From the NCBI GenBank assembly GCA_034421515.1, contig DAOUKH010000025.1, positions 1-50,905 on the forward strand: a stretch of 50,905 nucleotides of DNA, in the 5' to 3' direction. Positions 1 to 7,794 of the stretch are shown in pieces. The position numbers and the translations under genes are program-made. The stretch's first letter is position 1. Every line of letters starts with the position of its first letter. Below the pieces are notes generated by a model. That model made no database searches, was not told where the DNA came from, and worked only from the letters and a program-made list of their open reading frames with translations. The DNA comes from DAOUKH01 sp034421515 (GTDB lineage Bacteria > Chloroflexota > Dehalococcoidia > SHYB01).

Positions 1-959
1 CGGACAGCCTCGCCCGCGAGCCGGCCATCGACCTCTGCTTCGAGAGCTACGGCATGTGGCAGTCCTTCAGGGAGGAGGTCGAGGAGGCGGGCGGCTTCGC
101 CATCGACTTTCGCTCGGGGATCCTCCGGGTGGCCGGTGAAGAAGAGGAGGAGGCCGCCCTCAAGCGGCAAGCGGCGTGGGCCGAGGAGCGCGGTCTTCCT
201 ATGCCCTGGCTCTCACCCGAGGAGGCGCTTGAGGTGGAGCCGGCGCTCTCGCCCGAGATTCGCGGCGGAATCTTTTCCGCCAACGAGCACAACGTCAACC
301 CGCCGCGCGTCGTCGAGGCGATGCGGCGCGCCGCCATCGAGCTCGGAGCCGAGTTCCGCGAGCACACCCCCGTCACCGCTCTCGCGCGCGAAAACGGGCG
401 CGTCACCGGCGTGATGACTCCCGGCGGCGAGACATCCGCCGGGACGGTCGTGCTTGCCGTCGGGGCCTGGGGCTGCGAGGCGGGCGAATGGTTGGGCATG
501 GACGTGCCCGTCCATCCGGTGCGCGGCCAGGTCGCCTATCTGAACAAATTGGCCCGTCCGCTGCGCCACACCGTGCTGCGCGGCATCCACTATGCCTCGC
601 CCAGGAACGACGGCACGACGCTGATCGGGTGCACGCGGGAGCATGGCGTGGGCTATCGGGTGGAGACCACCGTCGCGGGCATGGGGGGGTTCTTCAGCGG
701 CGTGGCGGCGCTCGTCCCCGGGGCCGGCGAGGCCAGCGTGCATCACACCCGGGCGGGCCTGCGCCCCTGGTGCGCCGACGACCTGCCCGTCCTCGGCCCC
801 GCGCCTGAGGCCGAGAACGTCGTCTTCGCCACCGGCCACTACGCCAGCGGCATCGTCCTCGCGCCCGTCACCGCACGCATCGTCGCCGACGTCATCACCG
901 AGGGCCGCGACGACACCGGCCCGATGGCGGCGCGGCGTTTCGCTCGAGGCACTGCATGA
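1..959 (+). CDS. thiO: Glycine oxidase ThiO, 5' end outside window
   Basis: FAD-dependent amine oxidase of the DAO family that oxidises glycine to dehydroglycine for assembly of the thiazole half of thiamine. The reading frame is open from the first bases, so the N-terminal Rossmann GxGxxG region lies outside the window and 318 residues are visible. The C-terminal half carries family hallmarks: VVLAVGAWG (FAD contact), PVHPVRGQ, the AGLRPWCADDLPVLGP segment and a closing GHYASGIVLAP. Its stop overlaps the start of thiE by 4 bp, which fixes the pathway. A general sarcosine or amino-acid oxidase would look similar, but the thi context argues for ThiO. Confidence 0.9.
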   Translation, partial: DSLAREPAIDLCFESYGMWQSFREEVEEAGGFAIDFRSGILRVAGEEEEEAALKRQAAWAEERGLPMPWLSPEEALEVEPALSPEIRGGIFSANEHNVNPPRVVEAMRRAAIELGAEFREHTPVTALARENGRVTGVMTPGGETSAGTVVLAVGAWGCEAGEWLGMDVPVHPVRGQVAYLNKLARPLRHTVLRGIHYASPRNDGTTLIGCTREHGVGYRVETTVAGMGGFFSGVAALVPGAGEASVHHTRAGLRPWCADDLPVLGPAPEAENVVFATGHYASGIVLAPVTARIVADVITEGRDDTGPMAARRFARGTA

Positions 960-1612
960 CGCCGACGCGCCGGGGCCGCCTCGACCTGAGCCTCTACGTG
1001 ATCACCGACCCGGTGCTCGGGAAGGGACGGGGCCACGTGGAGATCGCCGCGGCCGCCTTCGCCGGCGGCGCGGGCATCGTGCAGCTACGAGACAAGGGGG
1101 CCTCCACGGAGGCCCTCTACCGTGCCGGGCTCGAAATGCAGGTGCTCGCCGAACGCGCCGGAGCGGCGTTCGTGGTCAACGACCGCCTCGACGTGGCCCA
1201 AGCCACCGGCGCCGGCGGCGCGCACGTCGGGCAAGACGACATGCCGGCCGCCGTGGCCCGCGGCCTCCTCGGCAAGGACGCCATCGTGGGCGTCTCCGTC
1301 GAGAACGGGGAGCAGGCCCGGGAGGCCGAGCGCGACGGCGCGACCTACGTCGCCGTCGGCCCCATCTACGAGGCGCGCGGCTCCAAGGCCGACGCCGGCC
1401 CGCCGGTGGGCCCCGACGCCGTCGCCGAGATCAAGCGCCACGTCTCCGTCCCCGTCGTCGCCATCGGCGGGATCAATCACGAGAACGCCGCCGAGGTCGT
1501 CGCCGCCGGCGCCGACGGCCTCGCCGTCATGACCGCCATCATCGGCGCCCCCGACATCGCCGAGGCGGCGCGCCGCATGCGCTGCCTGATCGAAGAGGCC
1601 CGCCGCTCATGA
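956..1612 (+). CDS. thiE: Thiamine-phosphate synthase ThiE
   Basis: Couples HMP pyrophosphate to the thiazole phosphate to make thiamine phosphate in the cytoplasm. The 218 residues form a typical single-domain TIM barrel. QLRDKGAS near residue 43, FVVNDRLDVA and AHVGQDDMP (diphosphate and metal site), GPIYEARGSK (substrate loop) and AIGGI followed by GADGLAVMTAI (phosphate-binding end) appear in the family order. The ATG sits in an ATGA overlap with the thiO stop, and the gene ends in an ATGA overlap with thiL, so the genes are translationally coupled. Length is normal for ThiE. Confidence 0.95.
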   Translation: MTPTRRGRLDLSLYVITDPVLGKGRGHVEIAAAAFAGGAGIVQLRDKGASTEALYRAGLEMQVLAERAGAAFVVNDRLDVAQATGAGGAHVGQDDMPAAVARGLLGKDAIVGVSVENGEQAREAERDGATYVAVGPIYEARGSKADAGPPVGPDAVAEIKRHVSVPVVAIGGINHENAAEVVAAGADGLAVMTAIIGAPDIAEAARRMRCLIEEARRS

Positions 1613-2640
1613 GCCGCGCCGCCGCCAAGACGCCGACCGTCGGCGAGCTGGGCGAGTTCGCCCTCATCGACCGCATCCGGCGCACGCTCGGCGACGCCCC
1701 GGGCGTCGCCCTCGCCATCGGCGACGACGCCGCCGCCGTTCGCCCCAGCCCCGGCAAGCTCCTCCTCGCCACCTGCGACATCCAGGTCGAGGGCCGCCAT
1801 TTCATCAAGGCCCGCATCGGGCCCGAGCAGCTCGGACGCCGCGCCGCAGCCGTCAACCTCAGCGACGTCGCCGCCATGGGGGGACGCCCCACCCACGCGC
1901 TCGTCTCGCTCGCCCTGCCCGCCGACACTGAGGTCGAGTGGGTCGAACGGCTCTACGACGGCCTCCGCGATGGCTTCGCCGAGCACGGGGCCGTCGTCAT
2001 CGGCGGCAACCTCTCCGGCTCCTCCACCGAAATCGTCATCGACATCACCCTGCACGGCGAGGTCGACGAGCACGCCATGCTCCGGCGCTCCGGCGCACGG
2101 CCCGGCGACGCCGTCCTCGTGACCGGCGACCTCGGTGCGGCCCGGGCCGGACTGCTCGCCCTCGACGCCGGTCTCGCCGGCGAGACGGCCGGCGCCGCGG
2201 CCTGCGCGCACCTCCTCCCCACCGCCCGTGTCGACGAGGGCCTCGCCATCGCCGCTTCCGGCCTGGCCACCGCGGCCATCGACGTCAGCGACGGCTTCGC
2301 CGCCGACCTCGGCCACCTCTGCGAGGCGAGCCAGACCGGCGCGCGGGTCTTCGCCGACGGCCTCCCCGTGAGTCCCGCCGCCCACGGCGTCGCCGCCGAC
2401 CTCGGCTTCGACCCCCTGCTCGCCGCCCTGCACGGGGGCGAGGACTACGAGCTCATCGTCACCTGCGCGTCGGAGCACGCGGACGCCTTGATCAACGCCG
2501 TGCGCCGTACCACCGGAACGCCGCTAGTCGCCGTGGGGGAGATCACAGAAGCACCCGGCTTGCGCCTCGTCGAGCCCGGCGGGAACGAGCGCCTGCTCGA
2601 CTCAGCGGGCTGGGACCACTTCGCCGGAGCGGACGCATGA
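1609..2640 (+). CDS. thiL: Thiamine-monophosphate kinase ThiL
   Basis: ATP-dependent kinase converting thiamine phosphate to the active cofactor thiamine diphosphate. The ATG at 1609 in the ATGA overlap with thiE gives a 343-residue protein that begins a few residues before the conserved GEFALIDRI stretch. Family landmarks are AIGDDAAAV (metal binding), DIQVEGRHF, AVNLSDVAAMGGRP and, near residue 225, DVSDGFAADL. The HGGEDYEL motif lies near the C terminus. A much longer upstream open frame exists but runs antisense-free through thiE and is not coding. The gene ends by overlapping thiD by 4 bp. Confidence 0.95.
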   Translation: MSRAAAKTPTVGELGEFALIDRIRRTLGDAPGVALAIGDDAAAVRPSPGKLLLATCDIQVEGRHFIKARIGPEQLGRRAAAVNLSDVAAMGGRPTHALVSLALPADTEVEWVERLYDGLRDGFAEHGAVVIGGNLSGSSTEIVIDITLHGEVDEHAMLRRSGARPGDAVLVTGDLGAARAGLLALDAGLAGETAGAAACAHLLPTARVDEGLAIAASGLATAAIDVSDGFAADLGHLCEASQTGARVFADGLPVSPAAHGVAADLGFDPLLAALHGGEDYELIVTCASEHADALINAVRRTTGTPLVAVGEITEAPGLRLVEPGGNERLLDSAGWDHFAGADA

Positions 2641-3491
2641 CCGCCGACGGCACACCCCCTGCCATTCCGCGGGCGCTCACCATCGCCGGCTCGGACAGCG
2701 GCGGCGGCGCCGGCATCCAGGCCGATCTGAAAACCTTCACCGCATTCGGCGTCTTCGGCATGTCGGTCGTGACCGCGGTCACCGCCCAGAACACGCTCGG
2801 CGTCCAGGCCGCCCACGAGCTTCCCCTCGACCTCATCGAGGCACAGTTGCGGGGCGTGAGCTCCGACATCGGCGTCGACGCGGTCAAGACGGGCATGCTC
2901 TCCTCCGCGCCGTTGGTCCACCGGCTGTGCGATCTGCTGGAAGAGCTCCGCCTCCCCAACCTCGTCGTAGATCCGGTCATGATCGCCAAGGGCGGCCGCT
3001 CCCTGCTGGCGGAGGACGCCGTCGCTGCCGTTCACGGACGTTTGCTGCCCCTCGCCAACGTCGTGACCCCCAACCTCCACGAGGCGAGCGCGCTGACCGG
3101 ACGTCCGGTCAGCACCCTGGAGGACGCCCGCGCCGCCGCCCGGCACCTGCGCTGCGCCGACGGCCAGATCGTCGTCGTCAAGGGCGGCCACCTCGCGGAT
3201 ACGGACGAGGCCGTCGACGCCGCCTTCGACGGCGAGAGGGTCCACGAGCTCGCCGCCCCCCGCTTCGACACGTCCAACACCCACGGGACGGGCTGCACCT
3301 TCTCCGCCGCCATCGCCGCGGGGCTGGCCCAGGGCCTGCCCGCCATCGAGGCGGTCCGCAAGGCCAAGGCCTACGTCACCGAGGCGGTTCGCGGCTCACT
3401 CGACCTCGGCGGGGGCCACGGCCCCACCCACCACATGGCCGGCCTGGAGAGCCCGTGGGCGCTGCCCGCGTCTGAAGGCGGCGCGCCGTGA
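2637..3491 (+). CDS. thiD: Hydroxymethylpyrimidine/phosphomethylpyrimidine kinase ThiD
   Basis: Phosphorylates HMP and HMP phosphate to HMP-PP, the substrate of ThiE. The 284-residue ribokinase-fold protein shows TIAGSDSGGGAGIQADLKTF at the N terminus, DPVMIAKGG in the middle, and the anion-hole/catalytic Cys motif HGTGCTFSAA near residue 220. The start is the ATG in the 4-bp overlap with thiL. The end overlaps the GTG start of the ABC ATPase by 4 bp. No fused ThiE, TenA or ThiN domain is present. Together with the importer downstream, this suggests that imported pyrimidine feeds directly into ThiD. Confidence 0.95.
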   Translation: MTADGTPPAIPRALTIAGSDSGGGAGIQADLKTFTAFGVFGMSVVTAVTAQNTLGVQAAHELPLDLIEAQLRGVSSDIGVDAVKTGMLSSAPLVHRLCDLLEELRLPNLVVDPVMIAKGGRSLLAEDAVAAVHGRLLPLANVVTPNLHEASALTGRPVSTLEDARAAARHLRCADGQIVVVKGGHLADTDEAVDAAFDGERVHELAAPRFDTSNTHGTGCTFSAAIAAGLAQGLPAIEAVRKAKAYVTEAVRGSLDLGGGHGPTHHMAGLESPWALPASEGGAP

Positions 3492-4273
3492 CCCAGCCCC
3501 GCGTACAAGCCCTCAGCATCAGCGCCTCCTTCGAGCAGGGTGGCGAGACGCTGCCCGTGCTGCGCGGCGTCAACGTCAACGCCGGCGCCGGCGAGTTCGT
3601 CAGCATCGTCGGGCCCAGCGGCTGCGGGAAGAGCACCCTGTGCAACATCATCTCCGGCGTGGCGCGGCCCGATGGCGGCCGCGTCCTCATCGATGGAGAG
3701 GACGTCTCCGGCCGCGTCGGGCTCGTCGGCTACATGCCGCAGAAGGACCTCCTCCTACCCTGGCGCACCGTCCTCGACAACGTCGTGCTCGGCCTCGAAG
3801 TCATGGGCGTCCCCCGCGCCGAGGCCCGCGCCGAGGCCATGCCCCTCTTCGACGAGTTCGGCCTCGCGGGCTTCGAGTCGGTCTACCCCTACGCCCTCTC
3901 CGGCGGCATGCGGCAGCGCGCCGCCTTCATGCGCACCGTCATGTTCAACAAGAGCGTTTTGATCCTCGACGAGCCCTTCGGCGCGCTCGACGCGCTCACC
4001 CGCGCCGCGATGCAGGAATGGCTGCTCGGCCTGTGGGCCAAGCTCGGACACACCATCCTGCTGGTGACGCACGACGTGGAGGAGGCCGTCCTCCTCTCCG
4101 ACCGCGTCTACGTCATGTCGGGCCGCCCGGGCGAGATCAAGGCTGAGATCGATGTCGCTCTCCCCCGGCCCCGCACCTACGAGCTCGCCGCCGACCCCGC
4201 CTTCATGGAGCGTAAGCTCGAAATCCTGCGCACCCTCCGCGCGAGCGCCCCGGAGCCGGCGGTCGTGTCATGA
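3488..4273 (+). CDS. thiZ: ABC transporter ATPase, ThiZ/SsuB type (thiamine precursor import)
   Basis: ATP-hydrolysing subunit of an importer placed inside the thiamine operon. Walker A GPSGCGKST lies at residues 42-50. The Q-loop region YMPQKDLLLPW is typical of the taurine/nitrate/thiamine-pyrimidine subfamily, the signature is LSGGMRQR, Walker B is VLILDEPFGALD, and the switch His is in VTHDVEEAV. The protein has 261 residues, the usual length. It starts with GTG at 3488, overlapping the thiD stop. The subfamily assignment rests on sequence style; the substrate (N-formyl-4-amino-5-aminomethyl-2-methylpyrimidine or HMP) is inferred from the thiD neighbour and the ThiY-like binding protein. 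Confidence 0.85.
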   Translation: MTQPRVQALSISASFEQGGETLPVLRGVNVNAGAGEFVSIVGPSGCGKSTLCNIISGVARPDGGRVLIDGEDVSGRVGLVGYMPQKDLLLPWRTVLDNVVLGLEVMGVPRAEARAEAMPLFDEFGLAGFESVYPYALSGGMRQRAAFMRTVMFNKSVLILDEPFGALDALTRAAMQEWLLGLWAKLGHTILLVTHDVEEAVLLSDRVYVMSGRPGEIKAEIDVALPRPRTYELAADPAFMERKLEILRTLRASAPEPAVVS

Positions 4274-5136
4274 TCTTCCAGAGACGCCTCCCCACGAGGG
4301 AGCCCGCCATCGGCGCGCGGACCGGCTCCGCCGCCGAGACAGGCCCGCTGCGCGCCGCCGGCGCGGCGGCCAACCGGTACGCCGCCGCCGTCCTGTTCGC
4401 ACTGCTCGTGCTCGTCATATGGCAGGCCGTCGCCTTCCTCACCTCGGTCCAGGACTGGCTCCTGCCCGCGCCGACCGAGATCGTCGAGGCCCTGCGAGAC
4501 GACTTCGGCCTCATCAGCGGACACGCCTGGGTCACCACCCAGGAGGCCCTCATCGGCTTCGCCGCCGCCATCGTCATCGGCTTCGGCATCGCCCTCGCTA
4601 TCGTCTACTCCCCGATCTTCGACCGCGCCTTTTTCCCCTACGTGATCGCGTCGCAGGCCATCCCCATCATCGCCATCGCCCCGGTCCTCGTCGTCTGGTT
4701 CGGCTTCGGCCTCTTCCCCAAGGTCGTCGTGATCGTGCTCATCACCTTCTTCCCCATCGCCATCAACACCATCGACGGTCTCCGCCGCGTCGACCCGGAG
4801 ATGCTCACCCTGCTGCACACCATGGGCGCCTCGCGGTGGCAGGTCTTCCGCCTCGTCCGGCTGCCCTCGGCGCTGCCCCTCTTCTTCACCGGTGCGAAGA
4901 TGGCCGCCGCCGTCGCCGTTATCGGGGCGGTGCTCGGCGAGTGGGTCGGCGCCGCCGAGGGGCTCGGCTATCTCATCACCCGGTCGTCGGCGCAGTTCCT
5001 CACGGCCCGCGTCTTCGCCTCCATCGCCGTCCTCTGCCTCATGGGAATCGTGCTCTTCTATGCCGTCTCACGCGTCGAGCGCTGGGCCACGCCTTGGGCC
5101 CACCGCGCCGAGCAAATCGCATCTCCAGACCACTAG
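4270..5136 (+). CDS. thiX: ABC transporter permease, ThiX/SsuC type
   Basis: Membrane permease of the same importer, 288 residues with about six transmembrane segments. Hydrophobic stretches begin near residue 38 (AAAVLFALLVLVIWQ) and include YVIASQAIPIIAIAPVLVVW and VVVIVLITFFPIAINTI. The cytoplasmic EAA loop that docks on the ATPase reads EMLTLLHTMGASRWQVFRL. The ATG overlaps the ATPase stop by 4 bp. A long Arg/Ala-rich cytoplasmic N terminus (about 35 residues) precedes the first membrane span. Function follows from the operon. Confidence 0.85.
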   Translation: MIFQRRLPTREPAIGARTGSAAETGPLRAAGAAANRYAAAVLFALLVLVIWQAVAFLTSVQDWLLPAPTEIVEALRDDFGLISGHAWVTTQEALIGFAAAIVIGFGIALAIVYSPIFDRAFFPYVIASQAIPIIAIAPVLVVWFGFGLFPKVVVIVLITFFPIAINTIDGLRRVDPEMLTLLHTMGASRWQVFRLVRLPSALPLFFTGAKMAAAVAVIGAVLGEWVGAAEGLGYLITRSSAQFLTARVFASIAVLCLMGIVLFYAVSRVERWATPWAHRAEQIASPDH

Positions 5137-5151
5137 TCCGCAGGAGGAACC

Positions 5152-6162
5152 ATGCACGTCACCAACCTTCGCCGGCGGATTCCCAGTAAGGGCCGGCTGC
5201 TCGCCGCGGCCTGCGCCCTGGCCGCCGTGGCGCTTCTCGTCGTCGCCTGCGGCAAGGACGACCCCGACCGGTTCACGGTCTCCCTCGACTGGTTCCCCAA
5301 CGCCGACCACGCGGGGCTCTACGCCGCGCAGGCCCAGGGCTTCTTCAAGGACGAAGGGCTGGACGTCGAGCTCAAGTTCGGCGGCAATCCCGAAGACCCG
5401 CCCAAGTTCGTTGCCAGGGACACCGTCGACCTCGCCATCAGCTACCAGCCCGACGTGATCCTGGCCAAGGCCGAGGGCATCCCCATCACCGCTGTCGGCG
5501 CGATCGTCAACGTCCCGCTCAACTCGATTCAGACCCTTGAGGGCTCGGGCATCACCGACCCCGCCCAGCTCGCCGGCAAGCGCATCGGCTACCCCGGCAT
5601 CCCCAGCAACGAGGTCTACCTTGAGACCATCCTCCGACGCGCCGGAGTCGAGGGCGGCCTCGACGCCGTCGAGCTCATTAACGTCGGCTTCGACCTTGGG
5701 CCGTCGCTCTACGCCGGGAAGGTCGACGCAACCATCGGCACCTACTGGAACGTCGAGGCCGTCCAGGGCGAGATGCTCGGCTACCCCGTCAACGTCCTCC
5801 ACATCGAGGACTACGGCGTCCCCGCCTACGACGAGCTCGTCTTCATCGCCAGCGAGAACGGCGTTCAGGAGAAGGGCGACCTCATCGAGCGCTTCCTCCG
5901 CGCCGTCGTGCGCGGCCACGAGTACACCGTCGAGAACCCCGACGCGGCCGTCGACGCCGTCGCCAAGGCCAACCCCGAAATGGAGCGCGAGCTCATCGAC
6001 CGCGGCGTCCGCCTCCTCGTCGAGGTCTGGCGCGATTGGGACCGCTTCGGCTACATGGAGGAGTCGCGCTGGAGCGGCTTCGTTACCTTCATGCGCGACA
6101 ACGACCTCCTCGACGCCGAGATCGACTTCGACAAGCTCCTCACCAACGAGTTCGTCCCTTAG
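5152..6162 (+). CDS. thiY: Substrate-binding lipoprotein, ThiY/NMT1 family
   Basis: Captures the pyrimidine precursor outside the membrane and delivers it to the permease. The N terminus has basic residues, a hydrophobic core and a lipobox ending VVAC near residue 31, so it should be lipid-anchored. The mature part opens with VSLDWFPNADHAGLYAAQAQ, the classic NMT1/THI5-like signature, followed by DLAISYQPDVI and GKVDATIGTYWNVE. Length is 336 residues. A good ribosome site (GCAGGAGG) sits 6 bases before the ATG and the gene starts 15 bp after the permease. The ligand is inferred from family and operon, not demonstrated. Confidence 0.88.
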   Translation: MHVTNLRRRIPSKGRLLAAACALAAVALLVVACGKDDPDRFTVSLDWFPNADHAGLYAAQAQGFFKDEGLDVELKFGGNPEDPPKFVARDTVDLAISYQPDVILAKAEGIPITAVGAIVNVPLNSIQTLEGSGITDPAQLAGKRIGYPGIPSNEVYLETILRRAGVEGGLDAVELINVGFDLGPSLYAGKVDATIGTYWNVEAVQGEMLGYPVNVLHIEDYGVPAYDELVFIASENGVQEKGDLIERFLRAVVRGHEYTVENPDAAVDAVAKANPEMERELIDRGVRLLVEVWRDWDRFGYMEESRWSGFVTFMRDNDLLDAEIDFDKLLTNEFVP

Positions 6163-6165
6163 ACC

Positions 6166-7053
6166 GTGCCGCCCCTTCACTCCAATGGATCCCGAAGAAG
6201 GGGCTTGCCGGCAGCCCTCCGGCCTCTCCCCCTCTGGGGGAGACTGAGAGAGGGCGCGCGCCATCAGGCGCGCGAGCGCCCGCAGGGCGCTTTCCGCCCG
6301 CTCCCCGCCATCGTCGCCCTAGCCGCGGCATTCACCGTCGCCGCCTGCGCGGGCGCAGACCCCACGCCGACGCCCTCCCCCGTCCCGTCAGCCACCCCGA
6401 CGGCCGAAGCGCCAACCGCGACTCCATCGCCGACCCCGCTGCCACCCACGCCCACCGCTACCGCACCGACTTCCACGGCGACCGCCACCGCCGTTCCCTC
6501 CACGCCAACGCTGGAGCCAACAGCGACCGCAACCCCCTCGCCAACGACGGCGCCCACGCCTGCCCCGACCGCCACCGCGACCCTAGCGCCGACACCCACC
6601 GCGGCGCCGCCATCCCCCACGCCAACGCCGGAGCCGACCCCGACGCCGTCCGAACCGCTGGTCATCATCGACGGCGTCCCCTTCGTCACCGAGGTGGCGC
6701 GCACCGGCGACGAGCAGGCCCGGGGCCTATCGGGCCGCCCAGAGCTGGCCGCGCAATCGGGCATGCTCTTCCCCATGTCCCGCGACGTCGTCGCCACATT
6801 CTGGATGCGGGGCATGCTCATCTCCCTCGACTTCGTCTGGATCGGATCCGACTGCCGTGTCGCCGACCTCACCCAGGACGTCCCGCCCCCCGACGACCCC
6901 AATCAGACCACCAACCTGCCCATCTACTCCCCATCGGTGCCCGTCCGCTACGTCTTCGAGATCAGCGCGGGAGAGATCGCGGCCTTCGGCATCGAAATCG
7001 GCGATGAGGTGCGCTTCTCCAACCTCGACCTCGACGACCAGTGCGCCGCTTAA
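6166..7053 (+). CDS. Pro/Thr-linker lipoprotein with DUF192 domain
   Basis: A hydrophobic stretch ending in TVAACAGAD (lipobox Cys near residue 62) is followed by about 100 residues of TPTP/TATP linker, and then by a DUF192 domain of about 120 residues (start PFVTEVARTGDEQARGLSGR, core GMLFPMSRDVVATFWMRGM). DUF192 proteins are small beta-rich extracytoplasmic domains of unknown role. The start is uncertain: GTG at 6166 is the only upstream start apart from a TTG at residue 14, and the 50 residues before the signal peptide are encoded by a dispersed hairpin repeat (6215-6291). The original start may have been displaced. The gene follows thiY by 3 bp but is probably unrelated to thiamine. Confidence 0.75.
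   Translation: MPPLHSNGSRRRGLPAALRPLPLWGRLREGARHQARERPQGAFRPLPAIVALAAAFTVAACAGADPTPTPSPVPSATPTAEAPTATPSPTPLPPTPTATAPTSTATATAVPSTPTLEPTATATPSPTTAPTPAPTATATLAPTPTAAPPSPTPTPEPTPTPSEPLVIIDGVPFVTEVARTGDEQARGLSGRPELAAQSGMLFPMSRDVVATFWMRGMLISLDFVWIGSDCRVADLTQDVPPPDDPNQTTNLPIYSPSVPVRYVFEISAGEIAAFGIEIGDEVRFSNLDLDDQCAA
6215..6291 (+). repeat. Dispersed hairpin repeat, family 1, copy 1
   Basis: The copy reads CCCTCCGGCCTCTCCCCC, a short loop, GGGGGAGACTGAGAGAGGGC, then a GCGCGCC/GGCGCGC hairpin and a tail shared with the copy at 28289. It is the only copy located inside an open reading frame, just upstream of the signal peptide of the DUF192 lipoprotein. Confidence 0.8.
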
Positions 7054-7056
7054 ACC

Positions 7057-7095
7057 TCCCTCCCTCTGGGAGGGACTGAGGGCGGGCCCGCCCCC
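7057..7095 (+). repeat. Truncated variant of repeat family 1
   Basis: Contains CTCCCTCTGGGAGGGACTGAG followed by GGCGGGCCCGCCC. It has the same order of elements as family 1 (C-rich arm, CTGG loop, G-rich arm, ACTGAG) but is shorter and lacks the 3' tail. It lies directly after the DUF192 gene stop. Confidence 0.55.
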
Positions 7096-7097
7096 GG

Positions 7098-7127
7098 TTG
7101 ACCGCCCGCCGGAGCCGGCGCTAGGCT
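7098..7127 (+). promoter_or_regulatory. Promoter of the isochorismatase-fold gene
   Basis: TTGACC at 7098-7103 and TAGGCT at 7122-7127 are separated by 18 bp. They are followed by a strong ribosome site and a GTG start 31 bases downstream of the -10. The same 18-bp spacing recurs at 40704 and 47832. Confidence 0.55.
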
Positions 7128-7158
7128 CCCTGCGCCCCAGAGGGCAAGGAGGGCGCCC

Positions 7159-7794
7159 GTGCCGATCGACCTCAAGAGCTACACCGACCCCAAGACCACC
7201 GCGGTCCTCGTCTGCGACTCCGACGAGTACCACCTCGCCCCGACCGGGCCCGTCGCCATCCCCGAGCTCCGCGACGTCGCCCTGAGGCGCGGCATCATTC
7301 CGAAGATGGCGAAGCTCAACGACGCCGCGCGGCGGGCGGGGGCGAAGGTCTTCTACCGGCGCATGGCCCGCTGGCCGGGCAATGCCGGAGCCATGCACAA
7401 CACGCCGCTGGGAAAGGCGCTCGAGCGCGGCGGCGGTCCCGACCTCACCCACGGCGCCCAGGCCACCCAGATCATCCCCGAGCTGGCGCCGCAGCCCGGC
7501 GATTTCTACTACGAAATCTCCCACGGCGCGATGACCTCGTTCCACGACTCCGGGCTGGACAGCCTGCTCCGCAACATGGGGATCGAGACCGTCATCCCCA
7601 TCGGCGTGTCGGTCAACGTGGCCATCGTGGGGGCCGCCATCGAGGCGGTGAACCGCAACTTCAGGTGCATCGTCCCCGTCGACTGCGTCGCCGGCGTGCC
7701 GGAGGACTACGGCGACGCCGTCCTCCAGCACACCATACGGGCCCTCGCCGTCGTGACGGGTTCGGAGTCGATCGCCGCCGCGTGGGGCGTCTAG
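7159..7794 (+). CDS. Isochorismatase-fold (cysteine hydrolase superfamily) protein lacking catalytic residues
   Basis: The 211 residues follow the isochorismatase/nicotinamidase fold: strand AVLVCDSDEY with the conserved Asp at position 20, the strand IETVIPIGVSVNVA and a closing helix. In active cysteine hydrolases the last motif reads GVxTNVC. Here the nucleophile position is Ala155, and the usual Lys before the SAF motif is also missing (EISHGAMTSF). EntB-like isochorismatases also lack the Cys but keep the Lys. The GTG start at 7159 follows GGCAAGGAGG. Its stop shares the tetramer CTAG with the convergent ligase-like gene. The true substrate, if any, is unknown. Confidence 0.75.
   Translation: MPIDLKSYTDPKTTAVLVCDSDEYHLAPTGPVAIPELRDVALRRGIIPKMAKLNDAARRAGAKVFYRRMARWPGNAGAMHNTPLGKALERGGGPDLTHGAQATQIIPELAPQPGDFYYEISHGAMTSFHDSGLDSLLRNMGIETVIPIGVSVNVAIVGAAIEAVNRNFRCIVPVDCVAGVPEDYGDAVLQHTIRALAVVTGSESIAAAWGV

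Noticed and set aside
5137..5151. TPP riboswitch inside the thiamine cluster
   Set aside because: No THI-box sequence is visible between genes; if one exists it would be upstream of thiO, outside the window.
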